Under the pieces are notes generated by a model. That model did not search any database. It had not been told where the DNA came from and saw nothing but the letters and a program-made list of their open reading frames with translations. From Planctomycetaceae bacterium (lineage in GTDB: Bacteria; Planctomycetota; Phycisphaerae; UBA1845; UTPLA1), in contig WYBU01000015.1 in the NCBI GenBank assembly GCA_011525745.1, positions 1 to 64,000 on the forward strand: a stretch of 64,000 nt of DNA, given 5' to 3'. Below are positions 8,709 through 17,049 of the stretch, in pieces; the stretch's first letter is position 1, and the number at the start of each line of letters is the position of its first letter. A program made the position numbers and the translations under genes.

Positions 8709-9881
8709 CTACCCGACTTCGGCCATGATGTCAGCGGCCTTTGTGCGGTCCAGTTCCGCGTACACCTCGGTGACAGCGCTGGAGCGATGCCCCAGCACCA
8801 CACGGGCTGCTTCGATGCCGAATCGCCTCCGCAGGTACGTCGCGGCCGAATGCCGCAGGCGGTTCGGTCCCCACACTTCGATGCCGGCCTTTTCGCAGCC
8901 GCGCTTGATGGCGCTGTAGTAGCTGCGGCGTGTGTAGCGGTTGCCGGGGATGCGTTTCGGCGACGGCCGTCGCTTCTTCGGCGGGTTGTTGCCCCTCCGC
9001 AGGCGGTCGCGGGACTGCTTCACGGCGTCCTTCGGGCTGAACAGGTACGCCTCGGCCGGCCGGAGCAGATACGGCGTGATGATCGCCTGTGCCCTGGGGC
9101 CGAGATAGATCAGCCGCTCGATGCCGTGATGCTCGGTCTTGTGGCGGGCGGGCCGATAGATCCACGTCGCTTGCCCGCGGTCGATGTCCACCGGCCGCAT
9201 GGCCGTCACTTCGTTGGGCCGCATGCCCGTCAACTGCTGTAGCTCGATCATCGCCTGCACCTGCGGCGTCACGAACGGCAGGATCACGCTCACGCACTCT
9301 TCGGGCACGGGTCGAACCGGCCCGGTCTCGCGGGCCTCGGTGCGGCCGGCGCGGAGGGCGGCGACGGCCTGGAGCGCGTGGAGGACCTGCGGTGCGACAA
9401 GCTGATTCTCGACGCCCCATTTGAAAACGCGGCGGATGCGGTTGATGCGATAGTTGATAACGCGCCGTGAGAGCTTGGCTTCGATGGACTTCTGCCGAAC
9501 GGCCTTCAGCGCCATCGGCCCGAAATCGGCGACCGGCGTCATGCCGTAGAGCGCCTGCAACAGGCGCGTCGCGTCCTTGATGTTCTTGGCCTCGCCGGTC
9601 GGCTGGCCATCCTTCACGTAGTAGCGGTCGGCGTGCTCGTAGTACGCGGCGAGCAGTTCGCAGATTCTGAAGTCGGCGCCGGACCTCGTGGCGGCGGCAG
9701 TCGCCGCGACGGCTGCCGGTCCTGCGGCGTTCCATTCGGAGATCAGACGCTTGTAGGCGTCGAGGCTCTCCGGCGAGCCATGCGAGCCGAGATAATGGTC
9801 CTTGCCGGCGATGGTGACGACGGCGTTGCCAGTGGCCTTGTGACGACGATACGACGGGGGTTTGCGGGTGATTCTGGACAT
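8709..9881 (-). CDS. Tyrosine-type site-specific integrase
   Basis: A 390-residue tyrosine recombinase. An N-terminal SAM-like arm or core-binding region occupies about residues 65-165. The catalytic domain has Arg 221 (LTGMRPNE), Lys 248, Arg 343 in GPNRLRHSA, His 365 in VLGHRS and nucleophile Tyr 374 in TEVYAEL. The position normally held by the first His of the HxxR box is Asn 340, an uncommon variant. GGAG lies seven bases upstream of the ATG. The start faces a tRNA-Gly 3' half about 120 bp away, the usual place for the integrase of an element that uses a tRNA gene as target. Confidence 0.9.
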   Translation of the reverse strand: MSRITRKPPSYRRHKATGNAVVTIAGKDHYLGSHGSPESLDAYKRLISEWNAAGPAAVAATAAATRSGADFRICELLAAYYEHADRYYVKDGQPTGEAKNIKDATRLLQALYGMTPVADFGPMALKAVRQKSIEAKLSRRVINYRINRIRRVFKWGVENQLVAPQVLHALQAVAALRAGRTEARETGPVRPVPEECVSVILPFVTPQVQAMIELQQLTGMRPNEVTAMRPVDIDRGQATWIYRPARHKTEHHGIERLIYLGPRAQAIITPYLLRPAEAYLFSPKDAVKQSRDRLRRGNNPPKKRRPSPKRIPGNRYTRRSYYSAIKRGCEKAGIEVWGPNRLRHSAATYLRRRFGIEAARVVLGHRSSAVTEVYAELDRTKAADIMAEVG

Positions 9882-9899
9882 GTGCAGCTCCTTCGGGCG

Positions 9900-9931
9900 G
9901 AGCTAAAAACGGTAATTACCGTTTTTAGCTC
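9900..9931. promoter_or_regulatory. Perfect 32-bp palindrome upstream of integrase
   Basis: The sequence is exactly self-complementary over 32 bases, with half-site GAGCTAAAAACGGTAA and centre TTA-free AATT. It begins 18 bp before the integrase start codon and lies 72 bp from the tRNA-Gly fragment. It is far longer than expected by chance and is AT-rich inside GC-rich DNA. Likely roles are an operator for an integrase repressor, a recombinase or excisionase arm site, or a cruciform. The short inverted pair GTGCAGC/GCTGCAC surrounds it. Confidence 0.6.
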
Positions 9932-10003
9932 GAACCTTCGGGCTGCACTTTCCGACGCGGAAAGGCTCGCTAACTTGCGATCAGCCACGGAATTATATTC
10001 AAC

Positions 10004-10046
10004 AGCGGGCGATGGGATTCGAACCCACGACGTCCAGCTTGGGAAG
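10004..10046 (-). other. Attachment core: 3' half of tRNA-Gly (CCC)
   Basis: The minus strand reads GCTTCCCAAGCTGG, then the T-arm GTGGGTTCGAATCCCA and the acceptor end CGCCCGCT. These are the anticodon loop (anticodon CCC), variable loop, T-arm and 3' acceptor of a tRNA-Gly with discriminator U. The 5' half is absent: the match stops at the anticodon stem, where tyrosine integrases typically cross over. In the opposite strand it encodes the well-known spurious peptide GDGIRTHDVQLGK. The integrase gene starts 123 bp away on its 3' side. Confidence 0.8.
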
Positions 10047-10104
10047 CGACCGGACCTACCGCGTTTTCGGCGCGGAAGTACTTTGGTTGCAGCATGTTAG
10101 CGGC

Positions 10105-10520
10105 GGCGCACCGCTTTTGCAAGGCCGCGCACTACGTCGCATTTTGAAGCGTTTGGACGTGGTATTATAGGGCGCATGTGGTCAGCAATGGTCAGGAACG
10201 TAACCGCTCAGAAGCGACGCCAATCGAGAGCACACATATCCTTGGCCGGAGGGCGAGAACGGTCGGCGACTAACGATATCTATCTCGACTCGTTCAGCGT
10301 CGATCGTTGACCATCGGCCATACGCCCTGAGCCGCACGCTTGGTATAGCGATGATGTCTGCCTTGCCCCTTATGTCAACCCGCTCCATAGCCGGAGGAAT
10401 CGCCCTGCACGCGGAAGGGGCAAAAAACCGTCAAGCCTCGACGGACTGACGTACGCCTGGTCCAATAGTGCGTATTGGAGTGAGGTCAGAACTATGGGGA
10501 CATGCGGAACGGAGAGTTCG
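10105..10520. other. Intergenic stretch without recognised gene
   Basis: About 415 bp between the tRNA fragment and the next gene. No convincing reading frame, tRNA or repeat is visible; the short open frames lack ribosome binding sites and protein-like composition. Composition is mixed, closer to 55% GC than the flanks. It would contain one end of the integrated element and the promoter of the 10521 gene. Confidence 0.4.
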
Positions 10521-10889
10521 ATGAAGCCGGAAATGGCCGCGCTTGCTGAAGCATTGACGGATGTCATGAGGGGTCACGAAGAACTGCAGAAGGCGCTAGA
10601 CGACAAGCTTAATGACGAGTTTTCGCCGGACACCTACCGGTCGATGTCACAGAAGCGATGGGGCGCGCTATTGAGGGAGCTGGGACCCGTCGTTCAAAAG
10701 GTGATCGAGGACGGGGATTATTCGGCGGAGGAGGTTGGCGGCTGCCTTCGGCTATTGTTAGACGTTCTTAAGGAAATCTCGCCGGACGTCTTCCTGGAGG
10801 ATGAGTTGGAGGAGGAGGAAGCGCGATCGGCGCCCGATGACGAGGAAGGCGAAGTCGACGAAGACGATTCCGGGCAGCCGAGACGCTGA
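10521..10889 (+). CDS. Hypothetical protein with acidic tail, 122 aa
   Basis: The ATG at 10521 has GGAGAG six bases upstream and is preferred to the upstream ATG at 10494. The first 90 residues are predicted helices (KPEMAALAEALTDVMRGHEEL and so on); the last 30 are almost purely acidic (ELEEEEARSAPDDEEGEVDEDD). Acidic tails like this occur in DNA-mimic, histone-chaperone-like and regulatory proteins. No family recognised. Confidence 0.55.
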   Translation: MKPEMAALAEALTDVMRGHEELQKALDDKLNDEFSPDTYRSMSQKRWGALLRELGPVVQKVIEDGDYSAEEVGGCLRLLLDVLKEISPDVFLEDELEEEEARSAPDDEEGEVDEDDSGQPRR

Positions 10890-11008
10890 GGGATAACGCG
10901 GCGCCTTGAAACCCGTCTGAGTGGCCCTCGTCAGGCATTCTGTTCCCGGAGGGCCGTTGGGACATTCCAGCGTTTGAGTAGCACTTAGGGTCGTGATAAA
11001 CGGATGGA

Positions 11009-11560
11009 ATGAGAACATTCGTACATGGCCCGAGCTCGCGTGCTCCGCGCATTTCGAGTCGATACCACGCGGGACGAAATCGTAAGAGGCGGGCGCATCG
11101 GGCATCTGGTCGATTCCCGTACACGAAGCGGGAGACGTTACTCTCGCGTGGCGAACGTGCCTTTCAAACGTCACTATCTGAAGCGGTCGGCGACAGGTAC
11201 CTGATCATGTACAAGGTCCGTGTAGCGGACATCGTGACCTGCTCGGAGGCGGACTGGCAACGAGGCTACGGCGGAGCGATCTCGCAGAAGCATCTGGACT
11301 TCGTGCTCTGCGAGCGTCGCAGCACCAGGGTCGTGCTTGCCGTGGAACTTGACGATCGTTCCCACGAGGCGGAGCATCGGAAGCGACGAGACTGGTTCCT
11401 CAACAACGCTCTTCGCGCGGCTGGCGTCCCGCTGCTGCGGATCAGGGCAAGGTCGCAATACTCATCAGTGATTATCAGGCGGCTGGTTTTTGCAGCGATT
11501 TCAGGGGGTTGCGCAACCGAGCCGGATCGTTGCAGCACATCACACGATGACACGCCATAA
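11009..11560 (+). CDS. DUF2726-type protein (predicted nuclease-like)
   Basis: Residues about 42-160 follow the DUF2726 pattern: LLSRGERAFQTSLSEAVGDR, KVRVADI, ISQKHLDFVLC, VLAVELDDRSH, then RRDWFLNNALRAAGVPLLRI. DUF2726 is often placed near restriction-endonuclease-like folds, with the Asp of LDFV and Glu of VELDD as candidate active-site residues, though activity is not established. The N-terminal 40 residues are Arg-rich and atypical, so the true start could be further downstream. It stands alone in a small-gene region of the element. Confidence 0.65.
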   Translation: MRTFVHGPSSRAPRISSRYHAGRNRKRRAHRASGRFPYTKRETLLSRGERAFQTSLSEAVGDRYLIMYKVRVADIVTCSEADWQRGYGGAISQKHLDFVLCERRSTRVVLAVELDDRSHEAEHRKRRDWFLNNALRAAGVPLLRIRARSQYSSVIIRRLVFAAISGGCATEPDRCSTSHDDTP

Positions 11561-11608
11561 CAATCGGCACAGGTGGAATGCAACGGCCTCCGGAAAGGAA
11601 GGTGTTGT

Positions 11609-11854
11609 ATGCCGAAGAATGAGAGCAACCGACCAGCGCGCGAGATCCGCTACGGGAGCATCAAGGTCCTCGTCTGGCGGAATCAGACCGCAAACGGGGC
11701 CATGCACAACGTGACGGTCGCGCGGCTGTATAAGGACGGCGATGAGTGGAAGGAAACCTCTGGTTTTCACACCGAGGACCTGCCGCTTCTCGCCAAGGGT
11801 CTCAACGACGCTCACACGTGGATTCACGACCAGGCGGCGCCGACGGCATCGTAG
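11609..11854 (+). CDS. Small conserved planctomycete-type protein, 81 aa
   Basis: The ATG at 11609 is preceded by GGAAGG at nine bases and starts a compact beta-rich protein (IRYGSIKVLVWRN, MHNVTVARLYKDGDEW, LLAKGLNDAHTWIHDQ). I associate this short pattern with recurring small proteins on planctomycete accessory DNA, from memory and without a family name. The layout of short strands plus one helix suggests a small nucleic-acid-binding fold. Function unknown. Confidence 0.6.
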   Translation: MPKNESNRPAREIRYGSIKVLVWRNQTANGAMHNVTVARLYKDGDEWKETSGFHTEDLPLLAKGLNDAHTWIHDQAAPTAS

Positions 11855-12399
11855 CTGGAGGAATGCCGTAGGACGTAGGTTCGAATCGGAGTTTCAAGAA
11901 CAGGTTCCACGCGAGGTTCGGGGCATCCACCTGCCCATTCGGCGACTCGTGAATCAACTCCGACACCCAGCTACCGACGCCGCCGATTCCACTTCATCCT
12001 GACGAAGAAAAACAACGCGAAGATCGTGACTAGCGCGTCGAGTTGCGCTACTCTGGCGCAGTGAAACAGCGTTTCACGATCGTCAGAATCACGTAAGCGC
12101 GTGGCCTGGCGTCTGAATCGTGGGATCGGACAACCGGTAAACCTGACCACCAATCAGGCTAAGGAGGCGGAGTTCATCACCCGCCATGTTCGAGTGCTCG
12201 TAGCGCTGAGTACGCGGAGACGCGTTCGCTCAGTGCGAGGGAGGCTCGGCAGAGTAATCCCAAGTTTTTGGAGTAATCCTGCCGTTCGATCCCATACACA
12301 TCATGGGCGATTCGCTCGCACTTGGCCGCGCTGCCATCCTTCCCCCCGGCAAGGCTTCGTCGGAAGCGTTCGCCTCGCACTTTGCATAGAAAATGGGCG
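11855..12399. other. Non-coding stretch with small inverted repeats
   Basis: No protein-like frame. It contains GTGAAAC/GTTTCAC at 12061-12077 (perfect 7-bp stem, 3-base loop), which may be an operator or hairpin. The short open frames here have no ribosome binding sites and look like noise. Confidence 0.35.
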
Positions 12400-13010
12400 A
12401 CCGGGACAAACTCGCGCTTCGGCGCGAGCCGGATCAGTCAAAGTGGGTGATGCCGCCGAACGGCGGCTAATCCCCCTGCGGGGTTCGGGCCAACCTTCGG
12501 GCGCATGCTCGAAGACGGCTCGTTCAACGCCAGCCCGGGCAGGGAGCTCGTCGGCAGCGATGCCGCCGACCGGGGCGATGATAAGCCTCGGCGTTCCACG
12601 GAAATCGTGGACGGTGAAAAGCTCAACTGCGAAAGGCGGGACAACCGCTTCTGGGTGAGTTTGATCGGAGACGGTGCCAAACCGCGATAGAAAGACCTGC
12701 GCTGAGGGTAAGGGGAGCTTCTAGATTCGTACCCCGAAATCGTCCGCATCTGCGGGCGTAAACATGCCAGCCGGCGGGAGCCGGCAGGTGATCAGCGTTG
12801 TGAACGCAACGTGCGGGAGAGATGCACGCGGCGTTTCCAGGTCAAGCGACGTGACCGATCAGATGGAGACTGGTTCTAACCGGGGAAGGACTCTGGCGGC
12901 CGGGGTGATGCCCGGTGCCCGCGATTTATCGCGCGGGTGCTTGAAAAGCCGGAGTCTGGGAGCGGGGCCTGAGTAGGAAGCACGCGGAAGCGTGGCGGCA
13001 AGGCGGCAAG
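12400..13010 (+). ncRNA. Candidate large structured RNA
   Basis: A roughly 600-bp stretch without coding sequence but dense in perfect hairpins on the plus strand: GCCGCC-GAAC-GGCGGC (12452-12467), CCCC-CTGC-GGGG (12472-12483), GCCGGC-GGGA-GCCGGC (12770-12785), CCGGG-GTGATG-CCCGG (12900-12915) and CACGC-GGAA-GCGTG (12981-12994, GNRA-type loop). Several loops are tetraloops and purine-rich joining segments lie between stems, as in large ornate RNAs. I could not fit it to a group I or group II intron, RNase P or tmRNA. A HEARO/omega-type guide RNA is possible, but no IscB-like gene follows. Confidence 0.4.
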
Positions 13011-13680
13011 GCAGTCGCTATGCCGTTCGTGCATTTACGGGTGGTGCCGGGTGCGTGAACGATGACGAAAGGGCTGACGAGCATTTCCCATGTGTTTATG
13101 ACGTATCGGCATGGCGCCGAAGCAGGAAGGATCTGCCTCGGTGCCTGCCGTTTTTGGTCGGAAGACAGCCAATGCGGTCAAACGAGGACCCTCGGGAGAG
13201 GGCCGTCTTTTGACAGCGGAATGACGATGCACAAGCGGGGTGTATCCGCGAGTGCATCGAGGTTGCGTGGCCGCAACCGCTATGGGTCCGCACTGATTTT
13301 GTCGTTGCGCAAGGCGCATCGAATTCGCGAAAGAATTCGGCGTCTTGGTGCAACGAAAGCACGAATTGGTGCGGTGGTCTGGTGCATTGAGCAACTGCAA
13401 TAGATGAATCTAGCCGCATGTGCGGACGGATGCCGATCGCAAGATGCGAGTCGATGAGCTGGCGGCAATGGCCGACAGCGGCACTCGGTTCGCGAAGGCG
13501 GGGAAGCGACGGCATTCGGCATACGCTGATGCGGTGATGGATTTAGAAGGGGCAGTGCGCTCAGGGCGTGGCGGTGAGCGGCGGGGTTTTCATAGAAGGA
13601 CGTGGTTGTGCACGCCTGGCCGGTAACGCGGGCGACCGCGTGGTCGGCGTGCGCGAGGATTTGGTAGCGAGCGAAGGGAG
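13011..13680. other. Stretch without convincing gene
   Basis: About 670 bp after the hairpin-rich region. Open frames exist on both strands (for example 13062-13403 and 13420-13626 plus) but lack clear ribosome binding sites and domain-like sequence. A decayed gene is possible, but I cannot name it. A near-perfect Shine-Dalgarno (GGAGGTGAT) sits at the right edge. Confidence 0.35.
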
Positions 13681-13932
13681 GTGATTCGCATAGGTTGGTG
13701 GCGCACGGAGAGCGGTGGAGTCATCGGCGACGGGCCGGCGAACATCATCGACGAGTTCGATGAGGTCGTCTGGAAGGATCCGGCGCAGATCCCGCCCGAT
13801 GTGCGAGCACGCATCGTGGCGTGCTATCGCGAGGACTTCGACAGGGAGCCGACTGAGCAGGAGCTTCAGGACTTACTGGACTTCTGCGGGAATGTCGGCC
13901 CTTACGGTTCATGCTCGGACGAAGGGAGGTAA
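13681..13932 (+). CDS. Small conserved hypothetical protein, about 83 aa
   Basis: Protein-like sequence with RIGWWRTESGGVIGDGPANIIDEF at the N-terminus and a helical C-terminus rich in Arg/Glu. The start is uncertain: GTG 13681 overlaps the excellent Shine-Dalgarno GGAGGTGAT, whose natural spacing would place initiation at an in-frame ATA at 13690. I associate the pattern with planctomycete accessory proteins from memory. It precedes the 13989 gene by 56 bp in the same direction. Confidence 0.6.
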   Translation: MIRIGWWRTESGGVIGDGPANIIDEFDEVVWKDPAQIPPDVRARIVACYREDFDREPTEQELQDLLDFCGNVGPYGSCSDEGR

Positions 13933-13988
13933 ACAGGCTTTGCGGGCTTGTGCCAGAACAACCCGCACATTTACGAAGGGGGAATCGC

Positions 13989-14582
13989 ATGGAGTATCGG
14001 TGCGTCGCAACGTCGGTCGAGGGGTTCGTGCGGCAGCTCGCTGTCGCGTACATCACCCACGGCTACTGGTTCTATGTCGCCGGCAACATCCCGGAGGGCA
14101 AGGATCCGTCCGCGGTGGATGCGAAGCTCACCGATCGCTACGGCATCGCGATCTCGAAGTGGGCGCGTTGCCGCCGCAAAACACGGGGGCTGGCGAACAT
14201 GCAGTACCTCCGTCACCAGCGATTCTTCGTCCTGCTCGCGACGAAGGGACGGCACGAGTTCTTCGAGCGTGAGCGGGCGGCAATCCGCGACGTTCGCCGC
14301 GTGCCCATCAAGTTCGCGGGTTACAGCATCGGTTGTCGGAAATGGCGAGACGGTCGGTGGCACGCATCTGTTCGTATCAGCCAGGAGCGGTACTGGAATG
14401 CGAGAGCTTATTTTCTCGAGGGGTCGCTGACGATGACAACTCGCGAGCTAGATGCCGAAGCGGCCAAGTTAGCGGTACCTTTCCGCGCGGTGAGGAGTCA
14501 GTTAAGAACCATTATTCGTGCGGTCAACGGCCATCGGAAGCTGGCGGGCTTGCCTCCCCTTCGATTGAACGATTCAACATAA
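13989..14582 (+). CDS. Conserved planctomycete-type hypothetical protein, 197 aa
   Basis: The ATG at 13989 with GGGGGA upstream is preferred to the longer frame from 13911. The protein is basic, with a patterned start (MEYRCVATSVEGFVRQLAVAYI), GYWFYVAGNIPEGKDP, GIAISKWARCRRK, and a middle RVPIKFAGYSI. I associate this combination with planctomycete accessory DNA; the function is unknown. A DNA-related role is only suggested by the basic composition. Confidence 0.65.
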   Translation: MEYRCVATSVEGFVRQLAVAYITHGYWFYVAGNIPEGKDPSAVDAKLTDRYGIAISKWARCRRKTRGLANMQYLRHQRFFVLLATKGRHEFFERERAAIRDVRRVPIKFAGYSIGCRKWRDGRWHASVRISQERYWNARAYFLEGSLTMTTRELDAEAAKLAVPFRAVRSQLRTIIRAVNGHRKLAGLPPLRLNDST

Positions 14583-15321
14583 ACGGTGACGCAGCAAGCA
14601 GCGCTTTGAATCCGCCGAAGATCCGAAGATCAAGTCCACCGTTGTTGCGAACTGCGCCAGGCCGGGCGTGGGCGAACACGACGGCGACGCGGAGACGCCA
14701 GTCGCACCTGGTCCGTCGCTCCTGACGATTCGCTACCACAGCCTCCTGGCGACCAGGCCCGCCATGTCGACCCCGGATCATCGCCTCCTCGGCCTGCGCC
14801 GGACTCCCCAAGAAAGGCCCGCCGCCAATAGCTCTCGGTCTTTGATGAGCAGAATGTGAAGCTTACTAGCCCATTTCCGTTGGAAGCTGGAGCACGGGTC
14901 CGTCGCTTTCGCACCGGACGTCCTTAGCGCCCAAGCGCTGGCAGGTCTCCCGGTGCAGCCCTGACGCATGCGGGGCTCTGCCCAGCGATCGGCTGATGCG
15001 AGCGGAGGCCCTGGCAGGGTCGGACGAGTGGAGCTAGACTGATGCTCGGAGCGGACGGAGGGAACGGTCCGGTGACACCGGGAGTTATTCGGCGATGATG
15101 ATTTCTTCGCCCGGTTGGCCGATGAGGGAGCAACATGGTTTCGCAGCCCGTCGTGCCCGTGCAGAGGCGCGGCCGGCAAGGCGTTCTCTATCGCGCCAAT
15201 CCCGATCTTCACGAGAACAGCCAACGTCGAGTAAGTTTGACCCGTAGGTTTTGCAGCCGTGCTACCTTGGTGGCACCCAAGGGACACAGAAAGAAGCGAC
15301 GGAAAGCAGGGCGCTACTCAG
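14583..15321. other. 740-bp gap between element genes and glycan cluster
   Basis: No gene with credible start and composition. A short inverted repeat CCTTGG-TGGCAC-CCAAGG is at 15265-15282. Base composition falls across this interval from GC-rich element DNA to the lower-GC glycan cluster, so it probably contains the insertion boundary. No insertion-sequence ends or target duplication could be seen by eye. Confidence 0.35.
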
Positions 15322-16173
15322 ATGCTCCAGAATATATGTGGCAAGTATCCTGGTTCGCGCATTGCGGTAATTGGCTCGGCCCCATCTGCGCTCAACTATC
15401 AAGAGGGCCGGCATGTGGCTACTATTGCCGTGAACGGAGCCTCGCGCCTCCTGCGCGCCGTTAAGAGAGACGCTTACTTCCTTTCAGGTGATGCACGAGC
15501 TTCCTTGCAGTCATGGTATTCGCTAATACCTCCCAGCGCGACTCAGATCCTCAGGCCGATGGCGGCACTATTTTCACCTGTGTTTGTTCCGGACGATGAG
15601 ATGAGACGCGATCTCGTTCACACTTGGAATCGATACTTGGATGATCACCCTGGCGAGGTGCGCACTTTGCCGAACAGGAATGTCCGTGTGGATGGACGAG
15701 TAGAGCCACTTCGCGATCTTGCCTACAACAATGCTTTCTATGATCACTTGGTGACGCTATTGCCTGATTGCGATCCACACGTAGTGTTCAACGTGGACTT
15801 GCCGCGGCCGTTGAGTCCCGATATGGAGAAGCTTCGGCGAGGCGTTACAAGTGCTGGCTGCGCATTGCAGGTAGCTTATTTGATGGGGGCACACGAGATC
15901 TGCATGTTTGGAGTCGAGATGAGCAACATCGGCGTGCCATATCGCGAAGCCAACTACTTCTATGCTGCGGAGCCTGAGGAAAGAGGAGTCACAACGGAAA
16001 AGGCGCGTCGAGCAATCGAAGCCCTGATTGACGATCTCCGGAGAGAGGGTCTTACGATTCAGCATTGTGGGCCTACTCGGATTCGGAATGCGCAGGTAGT
16101 GCAGCCACCTCAGAACGCTGTCGCCGCTCAATTGAGCCGCACCGCTGCAGCTTTAGCGGCTGATGAGGACTAA
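15322..16173 (+). CDS. DUF115/MptE-like or sialyltransferase-fold protein
   Basis: Starting at ATG 15322 gives 283 residues. The N-terminal RIAVIGSAPSAL, then IAVNGASRLL and AYFLSGDARA, with a later TSAGCALQVAYLMGAHEICMFGVEM, follow the Rossmann-like DUF115/MptE-like pattern, which is also close to GT42-type sialyltransferases. Such proteins modify surface glycans or flagellin in other bacteria. It opens a plus-strand run with glycosyltransferases, which supports a glycan role. The upstream Met at 15259 would add 21 unlikely residues. Confidence 0.55.
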   Translation: MLQNICGKYPGSRIAVIGSAPSALNYQEGRHVATIAVNGASRLLRAVKRDAYFLSGDARASLQSWYSLIPPSATQILRPMAALFSPVFVPDDEMRRDLVHTWNRYLDDHPGEVRTLPNRNVRVDGRVEPLRDLAYNNAFYDHLVTLLPDCDPHVVFNVDLPRPLSPDMEKLRRGVTSAGCALQVAYLMGAHEICMFGVEMSNIGVPYREANYFYAAEPEERGVTTEKARRAIEALIDDLRREGLTIQHCGPTRIRNAQVVQPPQNAVAAQLSRTAAALAADED

Positions 16174-16174
16174 G

Positions 16175-16921
16175 ATGCTAGTCCATCGTGATGTGTATGT
16201 CTGTATAACCTGCGTCGACTACGATGACTTTCTGGCGCTTACCCTGCCCAGCGCACTCAGTATATTCCCCAACACGTGGGTGGTCACCGCGGCCCGCGAC
16301 GACGGGTCGCTATCCGTCAGCCGTCGACACTGCGCAAGGACGTTCACAACAGACGTGTGGTGGTACAACGGAGCGCGTTTTGACAAAGCAGCTGCGATCA
16401 ATGAATGGATCGAAACCAGCATTGCGGACAAGGCACCGTGCTGGATTCTGCTTCTTGATGCGGACATCTATTTGCCGCCAGGACTAGAGGCTTACTTGTG
16501 TGGCCTGCAACGGCACGTGCTCTATTCTGCCCAAAGGCGCATGTGTCCATCGAAGGAGGACTGGAGCCAGTTCGTTGACGGCCATCTTTCTTTGCAGGAC
16601 TTTTCGATCTCGCATGTTCCGATCAAGAATGGGAAGGCCTTTGGATCTCGACCGACCTCCAACCCTGCAGGCTTACAGGGTTATTTTCAGCTTTTCTTCT
16701 TGAATGAGAGCGCCGCGAAGAGGAGACGCTTGTTCACTCCTAGTGGATCAGCCAGAGCCTACGACGTCGAGTTTGCGCTCACGTATCCAGAACAAGACCG
16801 AAGAGACCTGGCTGGGTATGAGGTCGTCCATTTGGGTGAACCCAAGGTCAATTGGAATGGTCGCGTGACACAGAGATGGGATAGCGAGGCTTTGCCGGCA
16901 GCACCAGCGGCTGACAGATAA
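16175..16921 (+). CDS. Glycosyltransferase-like protein (GT-A fold)
   Basis: A 248-residue protein beginning one base after the previous stop; GAGGA lies six bases upstream of the ATG at 16175. The GT-A features are CITCVDYDDFLALTLPSAL at the start, FDKAAAINEWI, and a DxD-type LLLDADIYLP in the middle. A later GYFQLFFL and YDVEFALTYP resemble acceptor-side elements. Donor and acceptor are unknown. Translation is probably coupled to the preceding DUF115-like gene. Confidence 0.65.
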   Translation: MLVHRDVYVCITCVDYDDFLALTLPSALSIFPNTWVVTAARDDGSLSVSRRHCARTFTTDVWWYNGARFDKAAAINEWIETSIADKAPCWILLLDADIYLPPGLEAYLCGLQRHVLYSAQRRMCPSKEDWSQFVDGHLSLQDFSISHVPIKNGKAFGSRPTSNPAGLQGYFQLFFLNESAAKRRRLFTPSGSARAYDVEFALTYPEQDRRDLAGYEVVHLGEPKVNWNGRVTQRWDSEALPAAPAADR

Positions 16922-17049
16922 GGGGCGCTGCGCCATGTGTGTGTCGCCGCCCCCTCGAGAAAAGACAAGCGCTGTAACCGTGTGACGATCCGGCCACTCT
17001 CGGTGCCTTCAAAGACTAGGGACTAGGCCGCCCTGAGACTGAGTCACTC

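Noticed and set aside
10004-10046. Functional tRNA-Gly gene
   Set aside because: Only the half from the anticodon loop to the acceptor end is present; the D-arm and 5' acceptor strand are missing.
9633-10100. 155-codon plus-strand frame ending in a familiar peptide
   Set aside because: The peptide GDGIRTHDVQLGK is the well-known false translation of a tRNA; the rest is antisense to the integrase and the palindrome.
12400-13010. Group II intron or IscB-associated guide RNA identification
   Set aside because: I could not find domain V of a group II intron, and no reverse transcriptase or IscB gene follows, so the region is only listed as a candidate structured RNA.
13062-13403. 113-codon plus-strand frame after the hairpin region
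   Set aside because: No ribosome binding site, no recognisable pattern and competing frames of equal length on the other strand.
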